From the NCBI GenBank assembly GCA_905235485.1, contig CAJOLY010000002.1, positions 1-39,713 on the forward strand: DNA of 39,713 nt, in the 5' to 3' direction. The notes under the pieces were generated by a model that was not told the DNA's origin, made no database searches, and worked only from the letters and a program-made list of their open reading frames with translations. The stretch is from an uncultured Clostridia bacterium. Lineage in GTDB: Bacteria; Bacillota; Clostridia; Christensenellales; UBA1242. A program made the translations under genes and the position numbers. Positions 10,950 to 17,228 of this stretch are shown here, in pieces; positions within the stretch are counted from its first letter, which is position 1, and each line of letters opens with the position of its first letter.

Positions 10950-11894
10950 ATGGAAAATTTGGAAAAAGAAATTTATGATTTAATCATTGTTGGCGGTGGA
11001 CCTTGTGGGCTTTCTGCCAGTGTTTATGCCGGAAGAAGCAATCTCAAAACATTAGTGATTGAAGAATATGCTTGTGGTGGGCAAATATTGAACACATATG
11101 AAATAAAAAATTATCCTGGATTTGAAAACATCTCAGGTCCAGAACTTGCTGACAAAATGGAAAAACAATCAAAAGCATTAGGTGTTTTGTTTAAGTATGA
11201 AAAAGTTGTTGATTTTGATTTTTCGCAAAAAATCAAGATTGTAAAAACTCAAAAAAATGAATATCTTGCAAAAGCAATCATATTGTCACTTGGTGCCAGC
11301 CCAAGAAAACTTGGACTAGAAAGAGAAACTGAACTCACAGGCAAAGGGGTTAGTTACTGTGCAATTTGCGATGGAGGATTTTTTAAAAACAAAACTGTTG
11401 CAGTTGTTGGTGGCGGAAATAGCGCAATGGAGGATGCACCATATCTCACAAATTTGGCTAGCAAAACATATTTAATAAATAGGTCTGAAAAATTTAGGGC
11501 AATGCAGTCACTCGTTGATAATATGGAAAATTTAAGAAGCCAAGGAAAGATTAACTTGGTTCAAAATTCTGTTGTTACAAAACTTAATGGTGAAAACAAA
11601 CTAGAAAGTATAGATGTCAAAAACACTCAAACAGGTGAAATACAAACAATTGCAGTTGATGGTTTGTTTATTGAAATTGGCAGAGTTCCAAATACTAACT
11701 TTTTGGCAGATAAAATCACTCTTGATGAATATGGCTACATTGTGACTGACAGCAATTTGATGACAAGTGTAAACGGTGTTTTTGCAGGCGGAGATGTCAT
11801 CAAAAAAAGTTTAAGGCAAATTGTAACAGCTTCAAGTGATGGTGCAATTTGTGCAACAAATGCTCAAAATTATTTACAGACTTTTGAAAAATAA
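10950..11894 (+). CDS. trxB: Thioredoxin reductase (NADPH)
   Basis: A cytoplasmic FAD/NADPH disulfide reductase that passes electrons from NADPH to thioredoxin. At 314 residues it has the usual low-molecular-weight TrxB length. The N-terminal FAD fold shows I-V-G-G-G-P-C-G. The redox motif is C-A-I-C (family usual C-A-T-C) followed by D-G, then the NADPH motif V-V-G-G-G-N-S-A, and a C-terminal G-G-D-V FAD-binding segment. I place the start at the ATG at 10950. The upstream in-frame TTG at 10896 would add 18 hydrophobic residues and put the promoter inside the coding sequence. There is no Shine-Dalgarno, so a leaderless message is predicted. The next gene starts one base after the stop, which suggests coupled translation. 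Confidence 0.95.
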   Translation: MENLEKEIYDLIIVGGGPCGLSASVYAGRSNLKTLVIEEYACGGQILNTYEIKNYPGFENISGPELADKMEKQSKALGVLFKYEKVVDFDFSQKIKIVKTQKNEYLAKAIILSLGASPRKLGLERETELTGKGVSYCAICDGGFFKNKTVAVVGGGNSAMEDAPYLTNLASKTYLINRSEKFRAMQSLVDNMENLRSQGKINLVQNSVVTKLNGENKLESIDVKNTQTGEIQTIAVDGLFIEIGRVPNTNFLADKITLDEYGYIVTDSNLMTSVNGVFAGGDVIKKSLRQIVTASSDGAICATNAQNYLQTFEK

Positions 11895-11895
11895 T

Positions 11896-12318
11896 ATGAA
11901 AAAATATTTGATAAGTTCTAATTTTGATTATGAAAAAGTTTGCTATGCAACTCTCAAAAAAGTGTTTAGTGTAACGCTTTTTCCACGAGTTTTATTTAAC
12001 ATTCAAAATCCAGCTTTTGAAAAAAATTTTGCAAAAAAACTTGATTTTGAGTGTTTTTTTGAGCAAAAATTTAAAAATTTTGCAAAAAAAGTGCATAATT
12101 TTGACTTTGACCTTGGAATTTTCTTTTTTGAAAATGATAAAAAAAATTACATAAAGCTTGTTGACGGCAACGGAAAACTAGCTGGAAGTTTTGTGACAAA
12201 TATTTTTGATAATGTCTTTTCAATGTCAAAAAATGAATTTCAAAGATTTAAAACTAAAATTGATTATGAGTATAGCAAACTTGACAAAACAAAACTACTT
12301 GTTGAAAAATTTAATTAG
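11896..12318 (+). CDS. Hypothetical protein, coupled to trxB
   Basis: I do not recognise this 140-residue protein. It starts at the ATG one base after the trxB stop (TAATATG), so it is probably translated by re-initiation; I see no Shine-Dalgarno. Its sequence is rich in Phe, Lys and Asn, with no signal peptide, membrane segment or cysteine pair. The middle has repeated aromatic-basic stretches (F-A-K-K-L-D-F, N-F-A-K-K-V-H-N-F-D). The C-terminal half reads like a soluble alpha/beta domain with G-N-G-K-L-A-G. The position suggests cotranscription with trxB, but this does not establish a redox role. Confidence 0.7.
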   Translation: MKKYLISSNFDYEKVCYATLKKVFSVTLFPRVLFNIQNPAFEKNFAKKLDFECFFEQKFKNFAKKVHNFDFDLGIFFFENDKKNYIKLVDGNGKLAGSFVTNIFDNVFSMSKNEFQRFKTKIDYEYSKLDKTKLLVEKFN

Positions 12319-12350
12319 TAATTATTTACTTAATCAGTTTGCTTAAATAT

Positions 12351-12379
12351 TTGTCGAAATCTAATTTTGGTTGTATAAT
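12351..12379 (+). promoter_or_regulatory. ung promoter overlapping a perfect 0A-box-like sequence
   Basis: TTGTCG (12351-12356), a 17-nt spacer and TATAAT (12374-12379), then AAAAGT and the ATG. The first eight bases, TTGTCGAA, match the Spo0A box, so bound Spo0A would cover the -35 region. Regulation by Spo0A is inferred only. Confidence 0.65.
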
Positions 12380-12385
12380 AAAAGT

Positions 12386-13048
12386 ATGTTTACAATCACA
12401 AACAATTGGTATGAACTTTTGAAAGATGAGTTTGAAAAACCTTATTACAAAACTTTGAGTAATTTTTTGGAAATGGAATATCAAACAAAAATTATTTACC
12501 CAAAACCTGAAAATGTTTTTAATAGCATAAACTGTGTAAAGTATAGGGATGTCAAAGTTGTCATTATTGGGCAAGATCCTTATCACGAACCAAATCAAGC
12601 GCATGGACTTGCATTCAGCGTTGAAAACGGTGTTGAGCTTCCGCCAAGCCTTGTTAACATTTTTAAGGAAATTAAAAATGAATATGGTTTTCAAAATACA
12701 AATGGAAATCTTTTGAATTGGGAAAAGCAAGGAGTGTTACTTCTAAACAGTGTTTTAACAGTTGAAAAAGGCAAGGCAAACAGTCATAAAGGCAAAGGTT
12801 GGGAAAACATAACAAAAAAAATAATTAGTCTACTCAATGATAGAAAAGAACCCATTGTTTTTCTTTTATGGGGTAGATCAGCACAAGAAATTGGAGAGAT
12901 TGTGACAAATCCTTGGCATTTAAAACTTAAGTCCGTTCATCCAAGCCCACTTTCTGCCTATGGTGGATTTTTTGGCTGTGATCATTTTAAAAAAGCAAAC
13001 CAATTTTTGAAACAAAATGGACAAGCTGAAATTGATTGGCGAACTTAA
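12386..13048 (+). CDS. ung: Uracil-DNA glycosylase, family 1
   Basis: Removes uracil from DNA and starts base-excision repair in the cytoplasm. The 220-residue length is typical. The catalytic motif G-Q-D-P-Y-H lies near residues 64-69. The Leu-loop motif H-P-S-P-L-S-A near the C-terminus confirms family 1. L-L-L-N-S-V-L-T-V is the conserved central strand. The ATG at 12386 is chosen because the protein aligns from there and a -10 box lies 6 nt upstream. It has no Shine-Dalgarno. It stands alone between its own promoter and a strong terminator. Confidence 0.96.
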   Translation: MFTITNNWYELLKDEFEKPYYKTLSNFLEMEYQTKIIYPKPENVFNSINCVKYRDVKVVIIGQDPYHEPNQAHGLAFSVENGVELPPSLVNIFKEIKNEYGFQNTNGNLLNWEKQGVLLLNSVLTVEKGKANSHKGKGWENITKKIISLLNDRKEPIVFLLWGRSAQEIGEIVTNPWHLKLKSVHPSPLSAYGGFFGCDHFKKANQFLKQNGQAEIDWRT

Positions 13049-13076
13049 AAAACTTGTCAAACTGATAAGTTTTTTT
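13047..13076 (+). terminator. Terminator after ung
   Basis: A 13-bp stem (AAAAAACTTGTCA with TGATAAGTTTTTT, one G-U pair) and a 3-nt loop, overlapping the last base or two of the ung stop codon. Confidence 0.85.
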
Positions 13077-13098
13077 ATATTTAATTTTTATTTTAGTA

Positions 13099-13127
13099 TT
13101 TACAATTTGCTTTTTGTTTGATATAAT
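13099..13127 (+). promoter_or_regulatory. Promoter of the DUF2726-like gene
   Basis: TTTACA (13099-13104), a 17-nt spacer and TATAAT (13122-13127). It is followed by a short leader with GGAG at 13134-13137 before the ATG at 13144. Confidence 0.75.
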
Positions 13128-13143
13128 AACAATGGAGATAATT

Positions 13144-13716
13144 ATGAAAAATTTATTACTTGTCGATGTGACTTTGATTATAGGAATTATTATATTGGTT
13201 GCTGCTATTGCTGGAGCAATAATTTTAGGAATTAAATTAAACAAAAAAGTATCAAACAATTCTGGCAAAATTGATTGGGAAAAATTTAACGGAAAGGGGC
13301 AACTCAAAAAGCATTCACCAGTTCTTTGGCCAAAGGAGCTTGAATTTTATTATATGTTTAGAACAATTCTTCCAAAAGAATTTATGATTATTCCAAAACT
13401 TGGAATTGATGAAATTGTTAAACCATCTGGCGGAAAAGTTTTGTTTAATGCAGTTAAAGATGAACATGTTGACTTGTGTATTGTGAAAGTTGCAAATATG
13501 GAACCAATAGCTGTGCTTGATACATATTATCAAGGCATAGGGGATAGCACAATGCAGGAGTTGCCAACACCTGTAAAAAAGGCTTTGGAAAGTGTAGAAA
13601 TACCAGTTATAAAATATGAAATTCTTGATGTGCCATATGACAAAGATGCTGTTCTTAAAAAGTTCTTGGACGCAATTGATCCTGTAACTCTTGCCCAACT
13701 AAAAAATAAAAAATAA
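13144..13716 (+). CDS. Membrane-anchored DUF2726-like protein
   Basis: A 190-residue protein with one N-terminal membrane segment (about residues 9-32) and a short basic stretch, then a soluble domain. The domain resembles DUF2726, a restriction-endonuclease-like fold: I-I-P-K-L, H-V-D-L-C-I-V, P-I-A-V-L-D, and an I-P-V-I-K-Y-E-I-L strand near the end. The Asp of H-V-D is kept. Where active nucleases usually carry I-E-L-D, this protein has A-V-L-D, so catalytic competence is doubtful. ATG 13144 is chosen over an in-frame ATG at 13132 because GGAG lies 6 nt upstream of 13144. The family assignment is moderate; any nuclease activity is unproven. Confidence 0.75.
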   Translation: MKNLLLVDVTLIIGIIILVAAIAGAIILGIKLNKKVSNNSGKIDWEKFNGKGQLKKHSPVLWPKELEFYYMFRTILPKEFMIIPKLGIDEIVKPSGGKVLFNAVKDEHVDLCIVKVANMEPIAVLDTYYQGIGDSTMQELPTPVKKALESVEIPVIKYEILDVPYDKDAVLKKFLDAIDPVTLAQLKNKK

Positions 13717-13722
13717 TAAAAT

Positions 13723-13760
13723 AAAAAGTGGATTTGTAAAAAACTTAAATCCACTTTTTT
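13723..13760 (+). terminator. Terminator after the DUF2726-like gene
   Basis: A 13-bp perfect stem (AAAAAGTGGATTT with AAATCCACTTTTT) followed by T residues. It may also stop transcription arriving from the minus strand. Confidence 0.88.
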
Positions 13761-13803
13761 AAAAGGTAATTTTATATCTATAATTTATTGGAATAAATTT
13801 CAT

Positions 13804-14078
13804 AAAAAAACTGTGCAATCTTTTTCGAAAACCAAGCCTAGATGACCTAATGTGATTGTTGCTCCACCAAAGCAACCTTATGGCACACAGACGCATCTGC
13901 TTAATGCTGCTTCCTCCCGGACCTGACATAATTCACAGCCATCTGTTGCACAAGACCTTGATTTCATCACAACAGCCACACTCTCTTTCTAAACAAGAAT
14001 TCCCTAGAAAGATCTTCTGCCTTGCTAAAGCGGATTGCAAGTTCAGGGCACCGCTATCTCCCCACATAGCACAGTGTT
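13804..14078 (-). ncRNA. ffs: Signal recognition particle RNA, long Gram-positive type
   Basis: On the minus strand, domain IV reads GTCAGGTCCG-GGAGGAAGCAGC (near 13905-13930), the universally conserved Ffh-binding helix. The 5' part contains GGGGAGATAGCGGTGCCCTG followed by GCAATCCGCT, close to the Alu domain of Bacillus scRNA as I recall it. The ends pair (ACTGTGC near 14075 with GCACAGT near 13810), and the 3' end runs into seven T residues on the minus strand. The length of about 270 nt fits the Firmicutes SRP RNA rather than the short 4.5S form. The tetraloop is GGGA instead of GGAA, still a GNRA loop. End positions are approximate. The RNA joins Ffh to target ribosomes to the membrane. 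Confidence 0.95.
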
Positions 14079-14083
14079 AATAG

Positions 14084-14110
14084 TTTATACCAAAATAAAA
14101 AAAAATTCAA
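14084..14110 (-). promoter_or_regulatory. SRP RNA promoter
   Basis: On the minus strand, TGGTATAAA is an extended -10 (TATAAA at 14089-14084) with TTGAAT 15 nt upstream. The predicted start, about 14077, matches the 5' end of the RNA. Confidence 0.65.
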
Positions 14111-14164
14111 GCATTTTTTATAATTATAAAATTTTTTAAAAAATTAGTAATATTTATTTAAATT

Positions 14165-14172
14165 TTCGACAA
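14165..14172 (-). promoter_or_regulatory. Perfect 0A-box-like site upstream of the HEPN-CBS gene
   Basis: TTCGACAA is the reverse complement of the Spo0A box TTGTCGAA. It lies between the SRP RNA promoter and the promoter of the gene at 14232. Function is inferred from the match alone. Confidence 0.45.
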
Positions 14173-14195
14173 TATTACAATTTTTGTTTATTTGT

Positions 14196-14225
14196 TTGCA
14201 CTTTTCTTATAATTTGGTATATTAT
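14196..14225 (+). promoter_or_regulatory. HEPN-CBS gene promoter, predicted leaderless start
   Basis: TTGCAC (14196-14201), an 18-nt spacer and TATTAT (14220-14225), then ATTTAT and the ATG. A TATAAT at 14208-14213 is an alternative that would leave an 18-nt leader without a Shine-Dalgarno. Confidence 0.5.
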
Positions 14226-14231
14226 ATTTAT

Positions 14232-14945
14232 ATGAGTAATGCAGAGAGATTTTTAAAAGCATATAATGAAATTGATCATAGCCTCAGAAATCAATACAAT
14301 TTCAAAAGGGCTATGGCTTTTACGGACATAATCAGAAGAAGTGTGCTTATAAATAGTGTTGTTAGAAAATATGAAGATGACCTTGTAGACTATTCAAGAC
14401 TAAGAAACGCAATTGTGCATGGAGGAAACGAAGGTGAAGTAATAGCCGAGCCTCATTTGAATGTGGTTGAAAAACTAGAGCACATAGCAAAATTGATTTG
14501 CACGCCACCAAGGGCAGTTGATAGTATTTGCCGAAAGGATGTTTTGTGCGTTTCTGCAAGTGATAGTGTGAAAAAAGTTGTTGAACTTATCAGCAAAAGT
14601 GGTTACAGCAATTTACCTGTTTACGATGGCGAAAAACTTATTGGAATAGCTAATGGGCAAAGACTTTTGGATGCAATTGGCAGGGCTATGCTCAACAATA
14701 GAAATATTGATAAGTTTGCAAAGGAAATGCTGATTGGTGAAATTGTTTCAAATCAAATAACTGACACTTATTTTGCAATTGCAGACGAAAGCATAACCTT
14801 GGAACAAGCACTTAATTTGTTTTATAAAAATAGAAAAATGCTTGTGATTTTAATTACAAAAAATGGAAGCGACTATGAAAAACCACTTGGTATTATTAGC
14901 GTTGCAGACATTATGGACATAAATAGTGTTTTGGAGAATTACTAA
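14232..14945 (+). CDS. HEPN-like domain fused to a CBS pair
   Basis: A 237-residue soluble protein. Residues 1 to about 85 are helical and contain S-R-L-R-N-A-I-V-H-G. The R-N-x-x-x-H pattern is the R-X4-6-H signature of HEPN domains, which include many RNases and nucleotide-binding proteins. From about residue 95 come two CBS motifs: one with D-S-V-K-K-V-V-E-L-I and L-P-V-Y-D-G-E-K-L-I-G-I, the second ending G-I-I-S-V-A-D-I-M. CBS pairs typically bind adenosine nucleotides such as AMP, ATP or c-di-AMP. A nucleotide-sensing regulator, perhaps controlling an RNase-like domain, is an inference. There is no Shine-Dalgarno and a -10 box lies 6 nt upstream. Its stop overlaps the next start by one base (TAATG). 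Confidence 0.8.
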   Translation: MSNAERFLKAYNEIDHSLRNQYNFKRAMAFTDIIRRSVLINSVVRKYEDDLVDYSRLRNAIVHGGNEGEVIAEPHLNVVEKLEHIAKLICTPPRAVDSICRKDVLCVSASDSVKKVVELISKSGYSNLPVYDGEKLIGIANGQRLLDAIGRAMLNNRNIDKFAKEMLIGEIVSNQITDTYFAIADESITLEQALNLFYKNRKMLVILITKNGSDYEKPLGIISVADIMDINSVLENY

Positions 14946-15625
14946 TGAAAGTTGTGTATGAAGATAATCACTTACTTGTAATAGTGAAGCCACAAAATGT
15001 GCCTAGTCAAAAAGATGACTCGAATGACAAGGATGTTCAAACACTTTGCAAGGAGTATTTGAAGGAAAAGTATAATAAGCCTGGTGAAGCATATTGCGGA
15101 CTTGTGCATAGACTAGATAGACCAACAGGTGGGCTTATGGTTTTTGCAAAAACAAGCAAATGTGCTGAAAGGCTTAGCAAACAAATCAGAGAGGGCGAAA
15201 TGCAAAAAGAATATCTTGCAGTTGTTGTTGGTCACCCAAAATATTCAACAAACTTTTTGGTGAACTATCTCAAAAAAGACGAAAAGACAAACATAGTGAA
15301 AGTTGTTCCAGAACTTGAAACAGGTGCAAAAAGAGCAGAGATGGTGTACAAAGTTTTGGATGAAACTGAAAAGCTAAGTTTGGTGCAGTGTGAACTTATG
15401 ACGGGAAGAAGCCATCAAATAAGGGTTCAAATGGCAACAATAGGGTGCCCTGTGTTTGGTGATGTGAAATACAAAGGTGACATTGCAAAAGGTTGGAATT
15501 TGGCACTTTGGAGTTACAAACTCTCTTTTGAACATCCAATTTCAAAAAAGATAATGAATTTTGTGTGTTATCCGCCCGAAGACGAAATGCCTTGGAAGTA
15601 TTTTAACTTTGCAAGAGTAAAATAA
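14945..15625 (+). CDS. RluA-family rRNA/tRNA pseudouridine synthase
   Basis: Converts specific uridines in structured RNA to pseudouridine. The 226-residue protein is the catalytic domain only; there is no S4 RNA-binding domain. The motif H-R-L-D-R-P-T-G-G-L near residue 55 holds the catalytic Asp, with Gly replacing the common Ser in T-S-G. G-R-S-H-Q-I-R-V-Q and G-C-P-V-F-G-D-V-K-Y are the other family signatures. The start overlaps the preceding stop by one base, with GGAG about 8 bases upstream, so the two genes are translationally coupled. The exact target base cannot be read from the sequence. Confidence 0.92.
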   Translation: MKVVYEDNHLLVIVKPQNVPSQKDDSNDKDVQTLCKEYLKEKYNKPGEAYCGLVHRLDRPTGGLMVFAKTSKCAERLSKQIREGEMQKEYLAVVVGHPKYSTNFLVNYLKKDEKTNIVKVVPELETGAKRAEMVYKVLDETEKLSLVQCELMTGRSHQIRVQMATIGCPVFGDVKYKGDIAKGWNLALWSYKLSFEHPISKKIMNFVCYPPEDEMPWKYFNFARVK

Positions 15626-15634
15626 GAGTCGCTC

Positions 15635-15685
15635 GATAGCTTTTTTCTTGCTCCACGCTTTGCTAGCGCTAACGAAAAAACTATC
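15635..15685 (+). repeat. Hairpin repeat, copy A
   Basis: GATAG-C-TTTTTTC pairs with GAAAAAA-CTATC around a 26-nt core that begins TTGCTCCACGCTTTGCTAGC. Inside the core, CGCT and AGCG can form a small inner stem. Copy B repeats this core with 3 differences in 33 nt; copy C is diverged. It lies downstream of the rluA-like gene and no gene overlaps it. Confidence 0.75.
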
Positions 15686-15733
15686 TCGTAACTGGAAATA
15701 TAAGGATTTTGATGATATGTTGCCCGATAGATA

Positions 15734-15798
15734 TTGCTCATATGATTTTTTCTAGGCTGGTGCTTTGCAAGGCCGTCGAAAAAATATATATATCGCAA
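15734..15798 (+). repeat. Hairpin repeat, diverged copy C
   Basis: The arms are TTGC-TC-ATATGATTTTTTC and GAAAAAATATATATAT-C-GCAA. The core is diverged: it keeps GGTGCTTTGC and GTC before GAAAAAA. The arm sequence differs from copies A and B but is self-complementary. Confidence 0.6.
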
Positions 15799-15816
15799 TT
15801 TGAAAAGAATAAGGAT

Positions 15817-15872
15817 TTGAAATTAAATTCTTTCTTGCTCCACGCTTTGCTGGTGCTGACGAAAAAATTCAA
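15817..15872 (+). repeat. Hairpin repeat, copy B
   Basis: The core is almost identical to copy A; the three changes (A to G, C to T, A to G) turn the inner stem pairs into G-U pairs or leave it unaffected. The arms here are TTGAA...AATTCTTTC and GAAAAAATT-CAA, unlike the GATAG/CTATC arms of copy A. Confidence 0.7.
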
Positions 15873-15896
15873 CTGAATTATAATAATTAATCAAAT

Positions 15897-15927
15897 AAAG
15901 ATAAATCTGCATAGATTTATCTTTTTT
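15897..15927 (+). terminator. Terminator downstream of the rluA-like gene and hairpin repeats
   Basis: AAAGATAAATCT and AGATTTATCTTT form a perfect 12-bp stem with a GCAT loop, then T residues. It ends transcription from 14.2-15.6 kb before the oppositely oriented spmB. Confidence 0.85.
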
Positions 15928-15940
15928 GTTGATTTATATT

Positions 15941-15963
15941 TTAAAAATAACGCAAATTTTGCG
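15941..15963 (-). terminator. Possible weak terminator after spmB
   Basis: CGCAAA-T-TTTGCG at 15951-15963 is a short stem just beyond the spmB stop. On the minus strand it is followed by an interrupted T run, so it is weak. Confidence 0.35.
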
Positions 15964-15978
15964 ATTTATATTTAATTT

Positions 15979-16488
15979 TTACATTATTCTACAAAACAAA
16001 CACGAAAGCACAACACTTAAAACCGTCGCACATAATGCAACAGGTATGGCTATCCCTAATTTTTTCACACTGGTTTTTGAAAAATAAACTGTGCTAACAT
16101 AAAACACCGTGTCACTTGATGCAAGAATCACACTTGCACATCTTGAAATATAACTATCAACTCCATAAGTATCAAAAATATTTTGAAGGATTGCAAGCCC
16201 CCCACTGCCACTAAATGGTTTTAAAATGGTGAGTTTTGTGAGTTCGGTTGGCACACCCAAAAAGTTAAAAACAGGGGAAAGTGCTGTTGTAAGATAATCG
16301 CAAAGTCCACTTGCATCGAATATTTCAATAAAGATAAACACTGCAACAATATATGCAAATATGTCCATAACAAGACTTATTGAGTCTTTTGCACCTTCAA
16401 CAAAACTATTGTATGGCTTTGTTTTTTTTATGGTTGCAAACACAAGCAAAACAAAAATGAGTATTGGTAAAACATAGTTACTTACCAT
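15979..16488 (-). CDS. spmB: Spore maturation protein B
   Basis: An integral membrane protein of the nucleoside-recognition (Gate) family, needed with SpmA for full dehydration of the spore core. The 169-residue length matches the family. Signatures are L-K-P-F-S-G-S-G-G-L near the middle, A-S-V-I-L-A-S-S-D-T-V-F-Y and V-Y-F-S-K-T-S-V-K-K-L-G near the end, among hydrophobic segments at the N-terminus, middle and C-terminus. It begins inside the end of spmA with an 11-nt overlap and has an AAGGAAA Shine-Dalgarno, so the pair is one operon. The transported molecule, if any, is unknown for the family. Confidence 0.93.
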   Translation of the reverse strand: MVSNYVLPILIFVLLVFATIKKTKPYNSFVEGAKDSISLVMDIFAYIVAVFIFIEIFDASGLCDYLTTALSPVFNFLGVPTELTKLTILKPFSGSGGLAILQNIFDTYGVDSYISRCASVILASSDTVFYVSTVYFSKTSVKKLGIAIPVALCATVLSVVLSCLFCRIM

Positions 16489-17053
16489 ATTTCTTTTTCC
16501 TTGCTTTAAATATTAGTTTAAGTATGGCGATAGTTACCACCCCTGTTATGATGCTTGTGAGAATAGTAGGGAAAATGATGCTGCTTGCATTTGCACTTCC
16601 TGCGCTAACTCTAAGCCCCATTATTGTTGTTGGAATAAGTTGAAATGATAAGCAATTCACAACCATAAGCATTGTCATTGGGTTGTTTATCTTTCCACTT
16701 CCGTCATCTAGCCCTTTCATAGCATTTATAGCACTAGGTGTTGCTGCATTTCCAAGTCCCAAGATGTTACTGCTTATATTTATTGCAATTTGACTTTTGG
16801 TGTATTCGTCAATATTTGATCCAAACAAAAAACCAATCACAGGGGATAGCCATTTTGCAAGTTTTTTTGAAAATCCGGTATCGTCTAATATCTTTAATAA
16901 TCCTAGCCAAACAGCATAAATTGCAAGCAAACTTACACAAAGCGTAACGCTTTTTTCGCTTGCAGATATCATTGTGCTGGCAAGAAGTTCTGGTGACTTT
17001 ATGATGATCATAGCGGTGCCAACAATCATAATAGCAATCCAAACAATATTCAT
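16478..17053 (-). CDS. spmA: Spore maturation protein A
   Basis: The partner of SpmB, a 191-residue polytopic membrane protein of the same Gate family. The signature N-I-L-G-L-G-N-A-A-T-P lies in the middle, followed by M-T-M-L-M-V-V-N and Q-L-I-P-T-T. Five or so hydrophobic segments run from the N-terminus to a basic tail ending K-A-R-K-K-K-Y-G-K. The ATG at 17053 has no Shine-Dalgarno. A sigma-E-like promoter lies directly upstream, and its predicted start coincides with the ATG. In Bacillus spmAB is expressed in the mother cell under sigma-E, which fits. Confidence 0.93.
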   Translation of the reverse strand: MNIVWIAIMIVGTAMIIIKSPELLASTMISASEKSVTLCVSLLAIYAVWLGLLKILDDTGFSKKLAKWLSPVIGFLFGSNIDEYTKSQIAINISSNILGLGNAATPSAINAMKGLDDGSGKINNPMTMLMVVNCLSFQLIPTTIMGLRVSAGSANASSIIFPTILTSIITGVVTIAILKLIFKARKKKYGK

Positions 17054-17059
17054 ATAAAA

Positions 17060-17092
17060 TATCTATGCAAAAAAATGCTTCAATATGTCGAA
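17060..17092 (-). promoter_or_regulatory. Sigma-E-like promoter of spmA with an embedded 0A-box-like site
   Basis: On the minus strand, CATATT, about 14 nt, then CATAGATA resembles the sigma-E elements (ATATT-type -35, CATACANT -10). The -10 box ends 6 nt before the spmA ATG. TTCGACA (17092-17086) at the upstream edge matches the 0A box. Both assignments rest on consensus matching only. Confidence 0.45.
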
Positions 17093-17176
17093 TTTTGAAA
17101 TCAATTTGATTTAAATAAAAAAATAATGATATTGTAAAATCTATTTAAGTTAATTCATTTTATTTTTTAAATATAT

Positions 17177-17205
17177 TTTACAATCAAAATATATTTTGAT
17201 ATAAT
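17177..17205 (+). promoter_or_regulatory. metG operon promoter
   Basis: TTTACA (17177-17182), a 17-nt spacer and TATAAT (17200-17205). The leader carries AGGAG at 17218-17222 before the ATG at 17229, a conventional arrangement. Confidence 0.78.
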
Positions 17206-17228
17206 ATTGTCGATTATAGGAGCAAAAT

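Noticed and set aside
13856-14080. 74-residue plus-strand frame
   Set aside because: It is antisense to the SRP RNA, whose structure and conserved sequence account for the region.
15568-15798. 76-residue minus-strand frame over the end of the rluA-like gene and the hairpin repeats
   Set aside because: It lies partly antisense to a real gene and partly across repeat DNA; composition and hairpins explain it.
15635-15872. CRISPR array or integron attC sites
   Set aside because: Only three copies, uneven spacing, no unique spacers of constant size, no cas or integrase genes, and no match to attC core sites.
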